From contig CALIMM010000015.1 in the NCBI GenBank assembly GCA_938045445.1, positions 1-64,000 of the forward strand: DNA of 64,000 nucleotides, read 5' to 3'. The first letter of the stretch is position 1; every line of letters begins with the position of its first letter. The DNA comes from an uncultured Candidatus Saccharibacteria bacterium (GTDB lineage: Bacteria > Patescibacteriota > Saccharimonadia > Saccharimonadales > Saccharimonadaceae). This document shows positions 1 through 8,794 of this stretch, piece after piece. The notes beneath the pieces were generated by a model. That model saw nothing but the letters and a program-made list of their open reading frames with translations, did no database searches and was not told the origin of the DNA. The position numbers and the translations under genes were made by a program.

Positions 1-76
1 GGGCTGAAAACCGGTCATTACGACCGGTTTTCACACTCCATCGGATGAAGTGGTGGGGAGGGTGAGCTAACGCAAA
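1..76 (-). ncRNA. R2-family structured RNA element, copy A (cut by window edge)
   Basis: Read on the minus strand this is the 5' part of an element that recurs at 34736-34905. The block GCGTTAGCTCACCCTCCCCA and the following CACTTCATCCGATGGAGTGT are almost identical to that copy. Next comes a hairpin with arms GAAAACCGGTC and GACCGGTTTTC (about 5-31) whose sequence differs from the other copy but pairs perfectly, then CAGCCC at the edge. Changed but still paired arms inside conserved flanks suggest a folded RNA. It lies downstream of fmt on the same strand. The rest is outside the window. Confidence 0.6.
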
Positions 77-135
77 GAGAGTATAAGACCTTGAGAGCTG
101 AAAGCTTGGTGATTCAAGACTACTATCTACACCAT

Positions 136-1023
136 TCACACCCGATATCCGCGCAAAAATGCTGCGGCGCTGAGCTCTTTGCCGCTGGGGGCGATGAGCT
201 GGTCGATGACGAGGTAGGTGCCGTCGCTGCAGCGCGGATCGAGTGTAGTGACAGGCGCCGGCGCGGTGTGTGCCTGGGTGATGATATACTGCCGCTCGCC
301 CAGCTGGAGGCGAGCCCGTGGGTAGTGATGGTAGGCGCGCACCATTGCTTCGGCCGCTGCAGCAGTGTGCTGAGCGGGGTTGATAATGCCGCTGGCTTTG
401 GTGAGGAGCTGGCAGTAGCTCGCAGCCGACTCGTCTTGCGGTGTGGGCTGGAGGCTACCACTCACGATGCGGGGTAGGAGCTGCACTAGTGCTTCGCTGC
501 CAAGCTGGCCTAGTGTGTTGTAGAGCTCGAGCTGCTGCTCGTCACCGCGTAAGGGGTGGGTGAGCTGCGCATAGACCGGCCCGGCGTCCATAGCGGCGCT
601 GAGCTGCATGATGCTGATGCCAGTGGTGGTATCGCGATTGGCAATAGCACTCTCGATCGGTGAAGGGCCGCGATAGCGTGGCAGGAGCGATGGGTGGAGA
701 TTGATAATCCCTGGGGAAAAGCAGTCGATCACCACCTGGGGGATAATCTTGCCAAAGCTCACCAGGACGCCAACAGGCTGGCCGAGCGCTTGGATATCGG
801 GGATGATGTCACGTAGTTTGGCGGGTTGTAATACTGGAATGTCATGCGCCAGGGCAAGCTGTTTGACTGCCGGCTGGCAGAGCTGCTTGCCGCGCCCGCG
901 CCGGCTATCTGGCTTGGTGATGACCAGCCGAACAGGGAAGTTATGCTCCAGCAGCTGCGCGAGGCTAATGGCGCTGAAGTCTTCAGTCCCAAAGAATACG
1001 ATTGGTCTTGATATGCTTGTCAT
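136..1023 (-). CDS. fmt: Methionyl-tRNA formyltransferase
   Basis: Transfers a formyl group from 10-formyl-THF to Met-tRNAi, making the initiator for translation. The protein is about 295 aa and starts MTSISRPIVFFGTEDFS, a typical Fmt N-terminus. It carries the family segment SFGKIIPQ followed by INLHPSLLPRYRG, with the formyl-transfer residues N, H and later D (MDAGPVY). A C-terminal OB-like domain follows. I chose ATG 1023 because upstream in-frame codons have no homology to the family and would run deep into def. It overlaps the 3' end of def by 41 nt, so def and fmt are translationally linked, as in many bacteria. Confidence 0.93.
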   Translation of the reverse strand: MTSISRPIVFFGTEDFSAISLAQLLEHNFPVRLVITKPDSRRGRGKQLCQPAVKQLALAHDIPVLQPAKLRDIIPDIQALGQPVGVLVSFGKIIPQVVIDCFSPGIINLHPSLLPRYRGPSPIESAIANRDTTTGISIMQLSAAMDAGPVYAQLTHPLRGDEQQLELYNTLGQLGSEALVQLLPRIVSGSLQPTPQDESAASYCQLLTKASGIINPAQHTAAAAEAMVRAYHHYPRARLQLGERQYIITQAHTAPAPVTTLDPRCSDGTYLVIDQLIAPSGKELSAAAFLRGYRV

Positions 1024-1561
1024 AATCAACTGGTTGGAGCTCGCCTTTCTCATCGAGCTGATAAAATGCGCTGGTATCATCGCGAATGCGGTCAATAAAT
1101 ACAATGCCATTACAGTGGTCAATCTCGTGTTGCAGCACTCGCGCTAAGAAGCCGTCGGCCTTAAGACGGATGGTGTTGCCATTGATATCAAGCGCCTTGA
1201 CCCGGACGCGGCTGTAGCGTGGCACCTTGCCATAGATCCGGCCCGACACGCTCAGGCAGCCCTCATAATCACTCACCAGCTGGCCTTCGTATTTGACGAT
1301 CTCTGGGTTGATGAGGGGGATGAAGGTGCGGTTGTCTTTGTCGTCGAAATCTTCGCGTACAATGACGACTCGCTCTAGCTGATCGATCTGCACTGCCGCC
1401 AGCGCTGCGCTGATCTCGTGTGGACGTGAATTCTCCCAGTCGATGCTGGCGCTGGTCATGTCGGCCACCAGCTGGCGTGTCTCGTCGGTAATAACATGCA
1501 CCCGCTGCGACTTCTGGCGCAAGTGCGAGTTGGGTAGGGTGATAATAGCGTCTTTTTTCAT
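983..1561 (-). CDS. def: Peptide deformylase
   Basis: Removes the N-formyl group from nascent proteins, the partner reaction of Fmt. The protein is 192 aa. Metal-binding motif 2 is EGCLSVSG (the Cys is the ligand) and motif 3 is HEIDH within LQHEIDHCNGIVFIDRI. Motif 1, usually GxGLAAxQ, is degenerate here (ISAALAAVQI). Loss of the glycines is seen in divergent type 3 or CPR deformylases, but all metal ligands remain, so activity is likely. It is first in a def-fmt pair, with an R1 RNA element upstream between it and priA. Confidence 0.92.
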   Translation of the reverse strand: MKKDAIITLPNSHLRQKSQRVHVITDETRQLVADMTSASIDWENSRPHEISAALAAVQIDQLERVVIVREDFDDKDNRTFIPLINPEIVKYEGQLVSDYEGCLSVSGRIYGKVPRYSRVRVKALDINGNTIRLKADGFLARVLQHEIDHCNGIVFIDRIRDDTSAFYQLDEKGELQPVDYDKHIKTNRILWD

Positions 1562-1636
1562 TAGCTTTATTATAGCAGATGGTGGATGGGGTGGGCGAAT
1601 GGGGGTGCGGTGAGAAATACCAAAACCTCACGAACA

Positions 1637-1752
1637 CTCCTGTAATAACTCACCGCACCGAAAATGTTCCGGCCAGATGGCAGAGAGAGCTTATCCGCTG
1701 GCTTTATCGCTGGCCTCCAGATATTTTCTTGTTCGGTGAGTTATTACAGGAG
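1637..1752 (-). ncRNA. R1-family structured RNA element, copy 1
   Basis: A 19-bp perfect inverted repeat (1637-1655 with 1734-1752) encloses a core that, read on the minus strand, contains CAAGAAAATATCTGGAGG, GGCCAGCGA, and then CATCTGGCCGGAACATTTTC. The same core occurs at 6123-6240 and 8416-8528, but there the outer arms have completely different sequences that also pair. GAAAAT pairs with ATTTTC and GGCCAG with CTGGCC inside the core. It lies between priA and def on their strand. Confidence 0.72.
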
Positions 1753-1808
1753 CTCGGAATTATGCATGGTTGCGAAATTTGATGGTAGATAATTGTGGTC
1801 AGATCTAC

Positions 1809-3749
1809 CTACAGCAAAGACTGCGGGTCGATATCTACCTGCCAATGTTTGGCGGGCACGTCGGCAATAACAGCGAGGAGGTCGCGGCGCTGGGCGGCTT
1901 TGATGACGAGCTGCCAGCGGTAGGTGTCGCGTAGCCGCTCATGGAAGGCGGGCGTGGGGCCAAGGATGCTTACTGCGGGGTGGTGCCGGCGAATCTGCCG
2001 AGCGAATGCTTGGCTATTGCGAATGGCGGCCGCCTCCGTCTTGTACACACACGTGAGCTTAAGCAGGTGGACGAAGGGCGGGAACTGCCCACGGCGGCGC
2101 TCGGCCAAGGCCTGGTGATAAAACGCGGTATAATCCTGAGCCAGGCCAGCCTGAATCACTGGGTGCTGGGGCTGATATGCTTGCACGACCACTGTAGTGG
2201 CGTGAGCGGAGCGCCCCACTCGTCCCACCACTTGAGCAAGCAGCTCGAAGATGCGCTCGTTGGTGGTGTAATCGGGCAAGGCCAGGCCAGCGTCGGCCTG
2301 CACTACCCCAACGGTGCGTAGCTGCGGCAGGTCGAGCCCCTTGGCTACCACCTGTGTGCCAATGATAATATTGGCTGTGCCATCATAGAGGGCTTGATAT
2401 TGCTGCTCGAGGCTGCTTGTGCTACTGCTGTCGCCATCAAAGCGAACAATGCGCGCCTGGGGCCAGCGCGCTGCCACCTCTGCCTCGATGAGCTTCGTCC
2501 CAATCCCACGGTGGACAATATCAGTGCTATGGCAGGTGGGGCACATCGTTGGCACTGTGGTATGGTAGCCACAGATATGGCACTGCAGCTGGTGACGGTC
2601 GGCGTGGAGGGTGAGGGGAACAAAGCAGCGTGGGCACTCGGCCGCCCAGCCGCAGTTGGTGCAGAGCGATACATTGGCGCTGCCACGGCGGTTATGAAAA
2701 AGCAGGATCTGCTGATCCGCCGCAAGCGTGGTATCGATGGCGGTGATAAGCTGATTCGACAAAAAGTGATGCTGGGTGAGGTTGCTCCGCTGGGTGAGGT
2801 TGACTAGCTGAATGGTAGGGGCGATAGCCTCAGGCCGAGCTTTGCTCGGTAGGGTAGCGATCGGCCGCTTGGCTTTTTGCGCCAAATAATACTCGCTGAT
2901 CAGCGGTGTGGCTGACCCCTGCACCACGGTCGCACCATGTTGCTGAGCTAGCACACTCGCGGCCCGCAGCGCCGAGTAGCGGGGGGATTTGTCTTGCTTG
3001 TAGCTAGTCTCGTGTGCTTCGTCGATGATGATATACCCCAGCTGCTGCAGTGGTAAGAAGAGGGCAGAACGTGGGCCAATTGCCACCCGAGGCTGCGGAC
3101 TCGTGAGGGCAGCTAGCCAGGCACGGTGCCGCTCGGCCTCTGTCTGGCGCGAGTGAGTGAGGATGATATCGGCAAAATGCTGTCGAAACTCCGCCACCAG
3201 CTGGGGCGTGAGGGCGATCTCTGGCACGAGGACAATCACCGACCGGCCTGCAGCCAAAGCGTGGCGTGCAAGCTCGATATACACTGCTGTTTTGCCACTA
3301 CCTGTCACACCGTGGAGCAGCACTGTACCGGGGCTGGCTTGGCGAATGGTGCGAACGGCCTCCTCCTGCTGTGGATTGAGTGAGAAGGGAGGCGTGCAGC
3401 GCTGTGGTGGTGAGCTGGCAGGGCGGCGCGGCGTGCGGCGCTGCTTGGTGATGCCAGCTGGTAACACTGTCTGTAGCACAGTGGCGAGGTGTGTGGCATA
3501 ATAATCGCTCAGCCACTGGCTCGTTGCGAGCAGGGGAGCGGGCAGCGGCGGCAGTGGCACGATGGCATCAAGCGGCTTGGTAGTATATGTCGGCTTTTTG
3601 GTGCGCGTCATGATGATGCCTACCACCTGCTGTGCACCAACGCTCACCTGCACCACTTGGCCCAACGGCAGTGCTTCTGGCCAGTGGTAGGTGAAGCTCT
3701 TGCTGGTAGCGCGGATAATCTTGAGCGGCGCAACTTCGTAATAGTGCAT
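1809..3749 (-). CDS. priA: Primosomal protein N', replication-restart helicase
   Basis: A superfamily 2 helicase that reloads the replisome at stalled forks. The start MHYYEVAPLK at 3749 gives 646 aa, shorter than the usual 700-730. The 3'-DNA-binding domain is N-terminal. Then come Walker A (GVTGSGKTAVY), DEAH box (IIIDEAHETSYKQD), motif III (GSATP), and a zinc region with all eight cysteines (CTNC, CPRC, CHIC, CPTC). Motif VI is QVVGRVGRSA. A -10 box TATAAT ends 7 nt before this ATG, so the mRNA is probably leaderless. The open frame runs further upstream, but that part has no family similarity. Confidence 0.93.
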   Translation of the reverse strand: MHYYEVAPLKIIRATSKSFTYHWPEALPLGQVVQVSVGAQQVVGIIMTRTKKPTYTTKPLDAIVPLPPLPAPLLATSQWLSDYYATHLATVLQTVLPAGITKQRRTPRRPASSPPQRCTPPFSLNPQQEEAVRTIRQASPGTVLLHGVTGSGKTAVYIELARHALAAGRSVIVLVPEIALTPQLVAEFRQHFADIILTHSRQTEAERHRAWLAALTSPQPRVAIGPRSALFLPLQQLGYIIIDEAHETSYKQDKSPRYSALRAASVLAQQHGATVVQGSATPLISEYYLAQKAKRPIATLPSKARPEAIAPTIQLVNLTQRSNLTQHHFLSNQLITAIDTTLAADQQILLFHNRRGSANVSLCTNCGWAAECPRCFVPLTLHADRHQLQCHICGYHTTVPTMCPTCHSTDIVHRGIGTKLIEAEVAARWPQARIVRFDGDSSSTSSLEQQYQALYDGTANIIIGTQVVAKGLDLPQLRTVGVVQADAGLALPDYTTNERIFELLAQVVGRVGRSAHATTVVVQAYQPQHPVIQAGLAQDYTAFYHQALAERRRGQFPPFVHLLKLTCVYKTEAAAIRNSQAFARQIRRHHPAVSILGPTPAFHERLRDTYRWQLVIKAAQRRDLLAVIADVPAKHWQVDIDPQSLL

Positions 3750-4042
3750 AGGATTTATTATACCCGACAGGAGGCAGCCGTGCAGAGGGGATCGCCTCTG
3801 CATGTGCTGCTTCGGCTGGGTGGCGTATAAAAACGCGTACATCAATCTTGCCCGCCCTGCCCAAAGCTGGTATGATAAAAAGCAGACACGTGTGTCGTGT
3901 GGATGGTTGATGAGTCGCAGTTGCGAGAGACGAAACGCACAATCAATTGGTGGGTGGTCTTGCCAAATTACCATCAAAAAGTGTAGAATAAAAAGCAACA
4001 GTTGAGTAGAGGTAACGGAAGCGAGAATTCGCTAAGGGAAGC

Positions 4043-4345
4043 ATGTTAGAAACGTTTATTACATCACGGGTGCGGCGCAAAATCATTGTGGTCTATGCTA
4101 AGTATCCGGAGTTCCACACCCACGTCCGCGGCTTGGCGAAGTTGATCAAAGAAGACCCGGGCAATATCCAGCGCGAGCTCAAGAATCTCGAGAAAGCTGG
4201 TTTTTTGATGGCCGAGAAACAGGGTAATACCAAGATGTATTATACGAATAAACAATACATCTTCTTCAAAGAGCTGCAGAGCATGGTGATCAAATCATCG
4301 CAGCAGCAAAAGGGTCAACAAGCGGCGGATACTGTGCAGCTCTGA
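4043..4345 (+). CDS. Winged-helix transcriptional regulator (ArsR/MarR-like)
   Basis: A 100-aa protein with a winged helix at about residues 10-70: the recognition part reads GNIQRELKNLEKAGFL, followed by a wing with GNTKMYYTNK. It resembles small ArsR-type regulators without metal-binding cysteines. A promoter TTGCCA, 18 nt, TAGAAT lies at 3960-3989 and the mRNA has a short leader. Its stop codon overlaps the recJ start by one base (TGATG), so the two are co-translated. What it regulates is not visible. It could be autoregulatory or could act on RecJ expression. Confidence 0.75.
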   Translation: MLETFITSRVRRKIIVVYAKYPEFHTHVRGLAKLIKEDPGNIQRELKNLEKAGFLMAEKQGNTKMYYTNKQYIFFKELQSMVIKSSQQQKGQQAADTVQL

Positions 4346-5982
4346 TGAGTTTGTTTGCGCAGATATTAGCGGCGCGGGGCTTGCAGGGGGCAGCCGCTGA
4401 AGAGTTTTTACACCCCGATTATGACGCGAAGCCCGATCCATTCTTGCTCTCCCAGATGCAGACGGCGGTGGATCGCTTGGTGCAGGCACACCAGCGGCGC
4501 GAAACAATTGTGATTTATGGCGATTATGACATCGACGGCCTCAGTGCGACGGCCTTGCTGCTTGATGGCTTTGCGAGCTTTGGCTTTGCTGCGGTGGAAG
4601 CCTTTATTCCTAATCGCTTCGTAGAGGGTTATGGCATGACTAAAGGTGCGGTGGATAAGGTGGCGGTGATGGGGGCGCAGCTCATCGTCACGGTGGACTG
4701 CGGTAGCCTTTGTCATGAGGAAATTGCCTATGCGAAGGAGCGCTACGGCATTGACACAGTGGTGACCGACCACCACAACATAGCACCAACTCGCCCACCC
4801 GCCACCGCCACGGTTAATCCGAAGTATGACGACCACCACTACCCCTTCCGCGATCTGTGCGGGGCAGGCGTGGCCTTTAAGCTTGTCCAGGCGCTGCAGA
4901 CGGTGCTGCCGGGCTTGCCAGCTGGCTATGAGAAGTGGCTGCTGGACTTAGTAGCGCTGGGTACAGTGTGCGACATTGTGTCGCTCCGGAACGAAAACCG
5001 CGCCAATGTATACTGGGGGCTCGAGGTGCTGAAGAAACAGCGCCGCCCTGGTCTCAAGGCACTGCTGGCGGTGGCTGGTGTGCAGCCAACCCAGATTACC
5101 GCTCGGACGCTCGGTTTTGGTCTTGGCCCGCGTATGAATGCGGCAGGACGATTGGCATCGGCTGAGTATGCCCTCGATATGCTGCGAGCGCGCGATGGTT
5201 TGGCGGCGCTTGAGGCAGCTCAGCGGCTCGATAGCTTCAATACCGAGCGCAAAGCCATCCAACAGGCCATCTACGACGAAGCTTGTCAGCAGGCCGAGCG
5301 CTATGCCACCGACCCCGTCCTCGTCGTGAGTCAGCAGGGGTGGAATCATGGCGTGATTGGGATTGTAGCATCTAAGCTGGTAGAGGCGTATCACAAGCCA
5401 GTCTTCATCATTGGCGAGCGAGGCGAGACAGCAACGGGCAGTGCGCGCAGCTTTGGCGATTTTTCGGCTGAGCGAGCAGTGCGCGCTGCCGATGATGTCA
5501 TTCTACGTGGCGGTGGTCATGCGGCAGCGGCTGGTGTGACGCTCGAGACGCGGCAGATTGCCGCCTTTCGCCAGCGAGTGAACGACTACTACCGCTCGCT
5601 CCATCTCTCCGACCAAACGCACTACCTCTTGCCGCAGGCTGACGTGGTGATTGATGATTTATCAGAGGTAACGGAGCAGCTAGTGGCCGACATTGCCCGC
5701 CTTGAGCCCTTTGGCAATGGTAACCCAGAGCCTGTTTTGCGGCTGCGCCGCGGCACTGTCTCACAGGTGCGCCACATGGGCAGCGATGGGCAGCACATCA
5801 AGCTTACTGTGCAGGATGGGCAAGGCACAGCGCTGCAACTATTGGCCTTCAACGCGCCACCGAACTTCGTACGCCAGCCGGGTGATGTTATTTCGGCTTG
5901 GTTTCAACCAACTATCAACGACTGGCGTGGTATGCGCAGTGTAGAGGGGCGGCTGCTCTACGTAGAGCTGGTGGATGAGTAG
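4345..5982 (+). CDS. recJ: Single-stranded-DNA exonuclease RecJ
   Basis: A DHH-family 5'-3' ssDNA exonuclease used in recombination and repair. The 545-aa protein has motif I GDYDIDGLSATALL (residues about 58-71), motif II VDCGS, motif III VVTDHHN with the DHH triad, and the DHHA1 domain with GGGGHAAAAG-like GGGHAAAAGV. A C-terminal OB fold follows (FNAPPNF). Length and motif order are normal for the family. It is the second gene of a two-gene operon with the upstream regulator and is followed by a terminator at 6051-6072. Confidence 0.94.
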   Translation: MSLFAQILAARGLQGAAAEEFLHPDYDAKPDPFLLSQMQTAVDRLVQAHQRRETIVIYGDYDIDGLSATALLLDGFASFGFAAVEAFIPNRFVEGYGMTKGAVDKVAVMGAQLIVTVDCGSLCHEEIAYAKERYGIDTVVTDHHNIAPTRPPATATVNPKYDDHHYPFRDLCGAGVAFKLVQALQTVLPGLPAGYEKWLLDLVALGTVCDIVSLRNENRANVYWGLEVLKKQRRPGLKALLAVAGVQPTQITARTLGFGLGPRMNAAGRLASAEYALDMLRARDGLAALEAAQRLDSFNTERKAIQQAIYDEACQQAERYATDPVLVVSQQGWNHGVIGIVASKLVEAYHKPVFIIGERGETATGSARSFGDFSAERAVRAADDVILRGGGHAAAAGVTLETRQIAAFRQRVNDYYRSLHLSDQTHYLLPQADVVIDDLSEVTEQLVADIARLEPFGNGNPEPVLRLRRGTVSQVRHMGSDGQHIKLTVQDGQGTALQLLAFNAPPNFVRQPGDVISAWFQPTINDWRGMRSVEGRLLYVELVDE

Positions 5983-6050
5983 CGTCGCATAGCTGGTAGT
6001 GCTCGATACCACGGATTTATAAAGCCAAAGGTCCTAATTATTCTAAAGCA

Positions 6051-6072
6051 CACTCTGCCTGAGGGTGTTTTT
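6051..6072 (+). terminator. Intrinsic terminator after recJ
   Basis: The stem CACTCT/AGGGTG (one G-U pair) with loop gcctg is followed by TTTTTG. It ends the recJ transcript before R1 copy 2 begins, which suggests that the RNA element has its own promoter or depends on read-through. Confidence 0.6.
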
Positions 6073-6122
6073 GCTTCAATCTCATACTGTCTTCCGTTTC
6101 AGTGTAGGGTAACTATATCTCA

Positions 6123-6240
6123 CTATCGCAGCCAATCCACCACCCAAGAAAATATCTGGAGGCCAGCGACTATGGGATTGGCTAAGCTCTGTGACCCATC
6201 TGGCCGGAACATTTTCAGTGTGATGGGTTGGCTGCGAGAG
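6123..6240 (+). ncRNA. R1-family structured RNA element, copy 2
   Basis: The outer arms 6123-6139 and 6224-6240 pair over about 16 of 17 positions, including a G-U pair at 6136/6227. They bear no sequence similarity to the arms of copy 1. The core keeps CAAGAAAATATCTGGAGG, GGCCAGCGA, TAAGCTCTGTGACC and CATCTGGCCGGAACATTTTC. It sits in a 390-bp gap after the recJ terminator, on the recJ strand. Confidence 0.72.
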
Positions 6241-6310
6241 TAAAGAGAAGGAGCTCAAAACCCAAGGGTAGCATAATTTGCAATAAAATCTCTTCCATTA
6301 CATAAATATA

Positions 6311-6372
6311 TTGACAAATCGAGAGAGAGCAATATGGGTTCTTATCAATTATAACGATAGGAACCACTACTC
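6311..6372 (+). promoter_or_regulatory. Promoter with GA-repeat spacer and leader hairpin
   Basis: A consensus -35 TTGACA at 6311 is followed by AATC and a GAGAGAGAG tract lying where the -35/-10 spacer should be. Next is an inverted repeat GGTTCTTATC/GATAGGAACC (one G-U) just before the ATG at 6373. The same layout, with a longer GA tract and a different hairpin, precedes the gene at 60461. Confidence 0.5.
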
Positions 6373-6942
6373 ATGCACGAGCGCACCGCAGCATCGACAT
6401 ACGATGCCAAACCAGCTATACTACCACCAGAACTAACCCAGGAGACCGACGCAGTGCCACCCCTCTACCTTGATACCAGCACGCTCGACTTTCGCGCCAT
6501 TACCGACACCTACACCAAAATTGCCGACCCGAGCAAAGCGGTACATCCGGAGTTTGCCACCGAGCGGCAGGCCCTGACCACCAGCTTCCGGCGGGCGGAT
6601 GGCCAGCAGTATGTAGAGACGGAGAACATTGCCGAGGTGGGCGATGCCATTATCACTGGGCCAGAGGGCGAGCGCTATAGCATTGCGGCAGCGGATTTTG
6701 CTGCCCTGTACGAGCCGCTGCGTGGTGATGATGGCGCGGTGGTGCCTGGCGCGTACCTGCCGAAGAATCAGATCAAGGCCATGCCCAACCCAACTGGCCG
6801 CGAGATCGTCATCGATGCACCGTGGGGCGGCCAGCAGCACGGCGAAGCAGATTGCTGGCTGGTGGAAAGCCAGGTCAATGGCAGTCGCTATATCATCGAG
6901 GCGGCTGCCTTTGCTCAAACGTATCGGCCTAGTATAGGTTAA
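6373..6942 (+). CDS. Unknown protein with two similar PGDYG-like halves
   Basis: A 189-aa soluble protein with no signal peptide or membrane segment. The second half has two related units. The first is around GDAIITGPEGERYSIAAADF then ALYEPL. The second is around GEADCWLVE to GSRYIIEAAAFAQTYRP. Both follow the pattern 'acidic strand, turn, RY-I-AAxF, Y-P', reminiscent of the small PGDYG domain. This is my recognition of a pattern and not a firm family call. It meets the convergent gene at 6939-7475 with a 4-bp overlap. Its promoter carries a GA tract. Confidence 0.65.
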   Translation: MHERTAASTYDAKPAILPPELTQETDAVPPLYLDTSTLDFRAITDTYTKIADPSKAVHPEFATERQALTTSFRRADGQQYVETENIAEVGDAIITGPEGERYSIAAADFAALYEPLRGDDGAVVPGAYLPKNQIKAMPNPTGREIVIDAPWGGQQHGEADCWLVESQVNGSRYIIEAAAFAQTYRPSIG

Positions 6943-7475
6943 TAGTAGCCGCTTGGCGGTGTTTGGCGCCGTGGGTCGTAAAGGTCGATATCTGAATGGT
7001 AGCGACGCTCAAGATCTTCCATACTCTCCCACGTGTGAGGTGCCTCAAGCATAAGGGTAATATCCCATGTGATTATCGAGAGCGTCACCCGCGCACCGTT
7101 ATTGAGATACCACTCGATGTGTGTCCACTCTTTGTCGCGCTGTATCTCTGTTCCTTCGCCATACCGCGCGTCGAGGGCTGTCTCGTATGCGTCGAAGGTG
7201 TTTGCTGGCAGCATATAATACTCACCACTAAAGTGCAGATCATCTCTATCGTCTTCATTGCCGCCTTCGAGCGAAGCAAGGGATAACCCGATAGATTGCG
7301 GATGATCACCACCTGGTACGCAGGTAATATTAGGGTATGTTGCCACTTGTGCGTCCAATTCTCTGTAAGATTGTGGCCACTTACTGGTCAAGTCAGTCAC
7401 AGCTTGCAGCATCGTCTCAACAGATGCAGTGCGATATGTGTAGGGGTGTGGTAGAGTTGGTGTGTCGTCTGGCAT
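6939..7475 (-). CDS. Hypothetical protein
   Basis: A 178-aa acidic protein starting MPDDTPTLPHPYTYRTASVE. The start at 7475 is supported by AGGAG 6 nt upstream. The longer open frame upstream overlaps the divergent gene's promoter. Aromatic-rich strands (EWTHIEWYLNNGARVTLSII) suggest a compact alpha/beta fold, but I recognise no family. It is divergent from the gene at 7613 and convergent with the gene at 6373. Confidence 0.7.
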   Translation of the reverse strand: MPDDTPTLPHPYTYRTASVETMLQAVTDLTSKWPQSYRELDAQVATYPNITCVPGGDHPQSIGLSLASLEGGNEDDRDDLHFSGEYYMLPANTFDAYETALDARYGEGTEIQRDKEWTHIEWYLNNGARVTLSIITWDITLMLEAPHTWESMEDLERRYHSDIDLYDPRRQTPPSGYY

Positions 7476-7612
7476 GGTATCTCCTTGCTTTAGATTCTTA
7501 CCAGCTAGTGTAGCAAATGCTCCGATTTGCGCCAACCCGATCATCTGTGCTATAGTAGGGGGCAAACAAACCATACCAACAGAACATCCACCACATAACC
7601 ACGGGAGACCCC

Positions 7613-8245
7613 ATGGAAAAAACTTGTTCGATATATACGCCAGAATCGCAAAAGCCAAAAGAAGTATTGCAGCCGCTCGCTGCTGCATTGCTAGAGAGTG
7701 CTGAGTGGCAACAGCTGAATAATACCGAGGAAATGACTGCTGAGGCCGCCCAAGAGCTGGCGAGCGCCCAGGCTGCCCGGGCAGAGGAATTGGTACCATT
7801 CTTACAAGGGTATGGTGATGATGCGGATAATAAACTACAGCCAGCCAGCGAGCAACTGGCCGACCGAGAGAGTGCACTCTACCGCGATGCGCTTACAGCG
7901 AGCTATATCCAAGAGCTTAGGGCTCGGGGTGTTAAGCCAAACGATGATGAATTGATTGCAAACGATGTACCTCTGTCGGATGAACTCTCTGAGGGTGAGC
8001 AGCGCCGCTTGCTGCTGCCTATTGAGTATGCTTTGCGGGCAGCGGAGCACGAGCAGCAAAAGGATGAGAAAAACGAAGAGCCTGAAGTGTCTGAAGAGAA
8101 TGAAGAAAACGAAGAGAATGATATACCCGCACCAGTGGTGGAAATCGGCCGAACAGCTGTCGGGCAGGGTAATCGGTATGAAGTCGGTGTAACGAGCTCG
8201 TCAGACAAGAGCGCATGGGAGGGTGCTAAGGCTGCGGCAGCATAA
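7613..8245 (+). CDS. Hypothetical acidic protein
   Basis: A 210-aa, strongly acidic protein. It has an N-terminal helical part (residues 15-150, many Glu and Ala) and a low-complexity segment rich in Glu and Asn around 155-170 (EENEENEEND). The tail is basic-neutral. No signal peptide, membrane helix or known motif is seen. A GGAG Shine-Dalgarno lies before ATG 7613. The gene ends in a clear terminator. Confidence 0.65.
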   Translation: MEKTCSIYTPESQKPKEVLQPLAAALLESAEWQQLNNTEEMTAEAAQELASAQAARAEELVPFLQGYGDDADNKLQPASEQLADRESALYRDALTASYIQELRARGVKPNDDELIANDVPLSDELSEGEQRRLLLPIEYALRAAEHEQQKDEKNEEPEVSEENEENEENDIPAPVVEIGRTAVGQGNRYEVGVTSSSDKSAWEGAKAAAA

Positions 8246-8266
8246 AACCCTATAAAAGCAAAGAAC

Positions 8267-8293
8267 AAAACCAGCTACAAAGGCTGGTTTTTT
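8267..8293 (+). terminator. Intrinsic terminator
   Basis: AACCAGC tacaaag GCTGGTT followed by a T run. It closes the transcript of the acidic protein before R1 copy 3. Confidence 0.85.
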
Positions 8294-8415
8294 ACTACTT
8301 GTATTATTTGCAGATGGTGTGGCGTTGTACCAAAATTGTGAAAGATAGGAGATGAGAGGTGTAGTTCCACTCCATGTAGCACATGAATCTCAAAACGATA
8401 CACAACGAGAGGTCG

Positions 8416-8528
8416 GCACCAATATACGCCAAACAAGAAAATATTCTAGAAGGCCAGCGACCAAGCAAGCGGACAAACTCTGTGATATATTCTGGCCGGA
8501 ACATTTTCGGTTTGGTGTGTATTGGTGC
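8416..8528 (+). ncRNA. R1-family structured RNA element, copy 3
   Basis: A 19-bp outer helix pairs 8416-8434 with 8510-8528. Its two non-Watson-Crick positions are both G-U wobbles (8425/8519, 8428/8516), as expected for RNA rather than a DNA palindrome. The core keeps CAAGAAAATAT, GGCCAGCGA, AAACTCTGTGA, and CTGGCCGGAACATTTTCGGT. The arms differ in sequence from those of copies 1 and 2. It lies in the 549-bp gap between 8245 and 8795, in which I see no coding sequence. Confidence 0.75.
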
Positions 8529-8794
8529 TAGCATATTCGTGGGATTATGGGTCAGATTTCGCATACACAAGAGGGGATAGACAGGAAGAATCTGAGCCAG
8601 TATATATGTCGTGAAATGCTGGTGATGCTATTTTTAGCCAGAATATACCCATACTTCGCATCTTTTTATTTTATATCCACCTCTGTAATCATACGCACAA
8701 ATGTACTATGTTCCAAAATTAGACAAAATGGTTGTATAACTTTGGCAAGTACGCTACAATGGAGGCATGATGCAACAGGAAGGACCAAATCGCA

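Noticed and set aside
1637..8528. R1 elements as MITEs or REP repeats
   Set aside because: Mobile repeats keep their ends. Here the ends vary and only the core is conserved, and no target-site duplications were seen.
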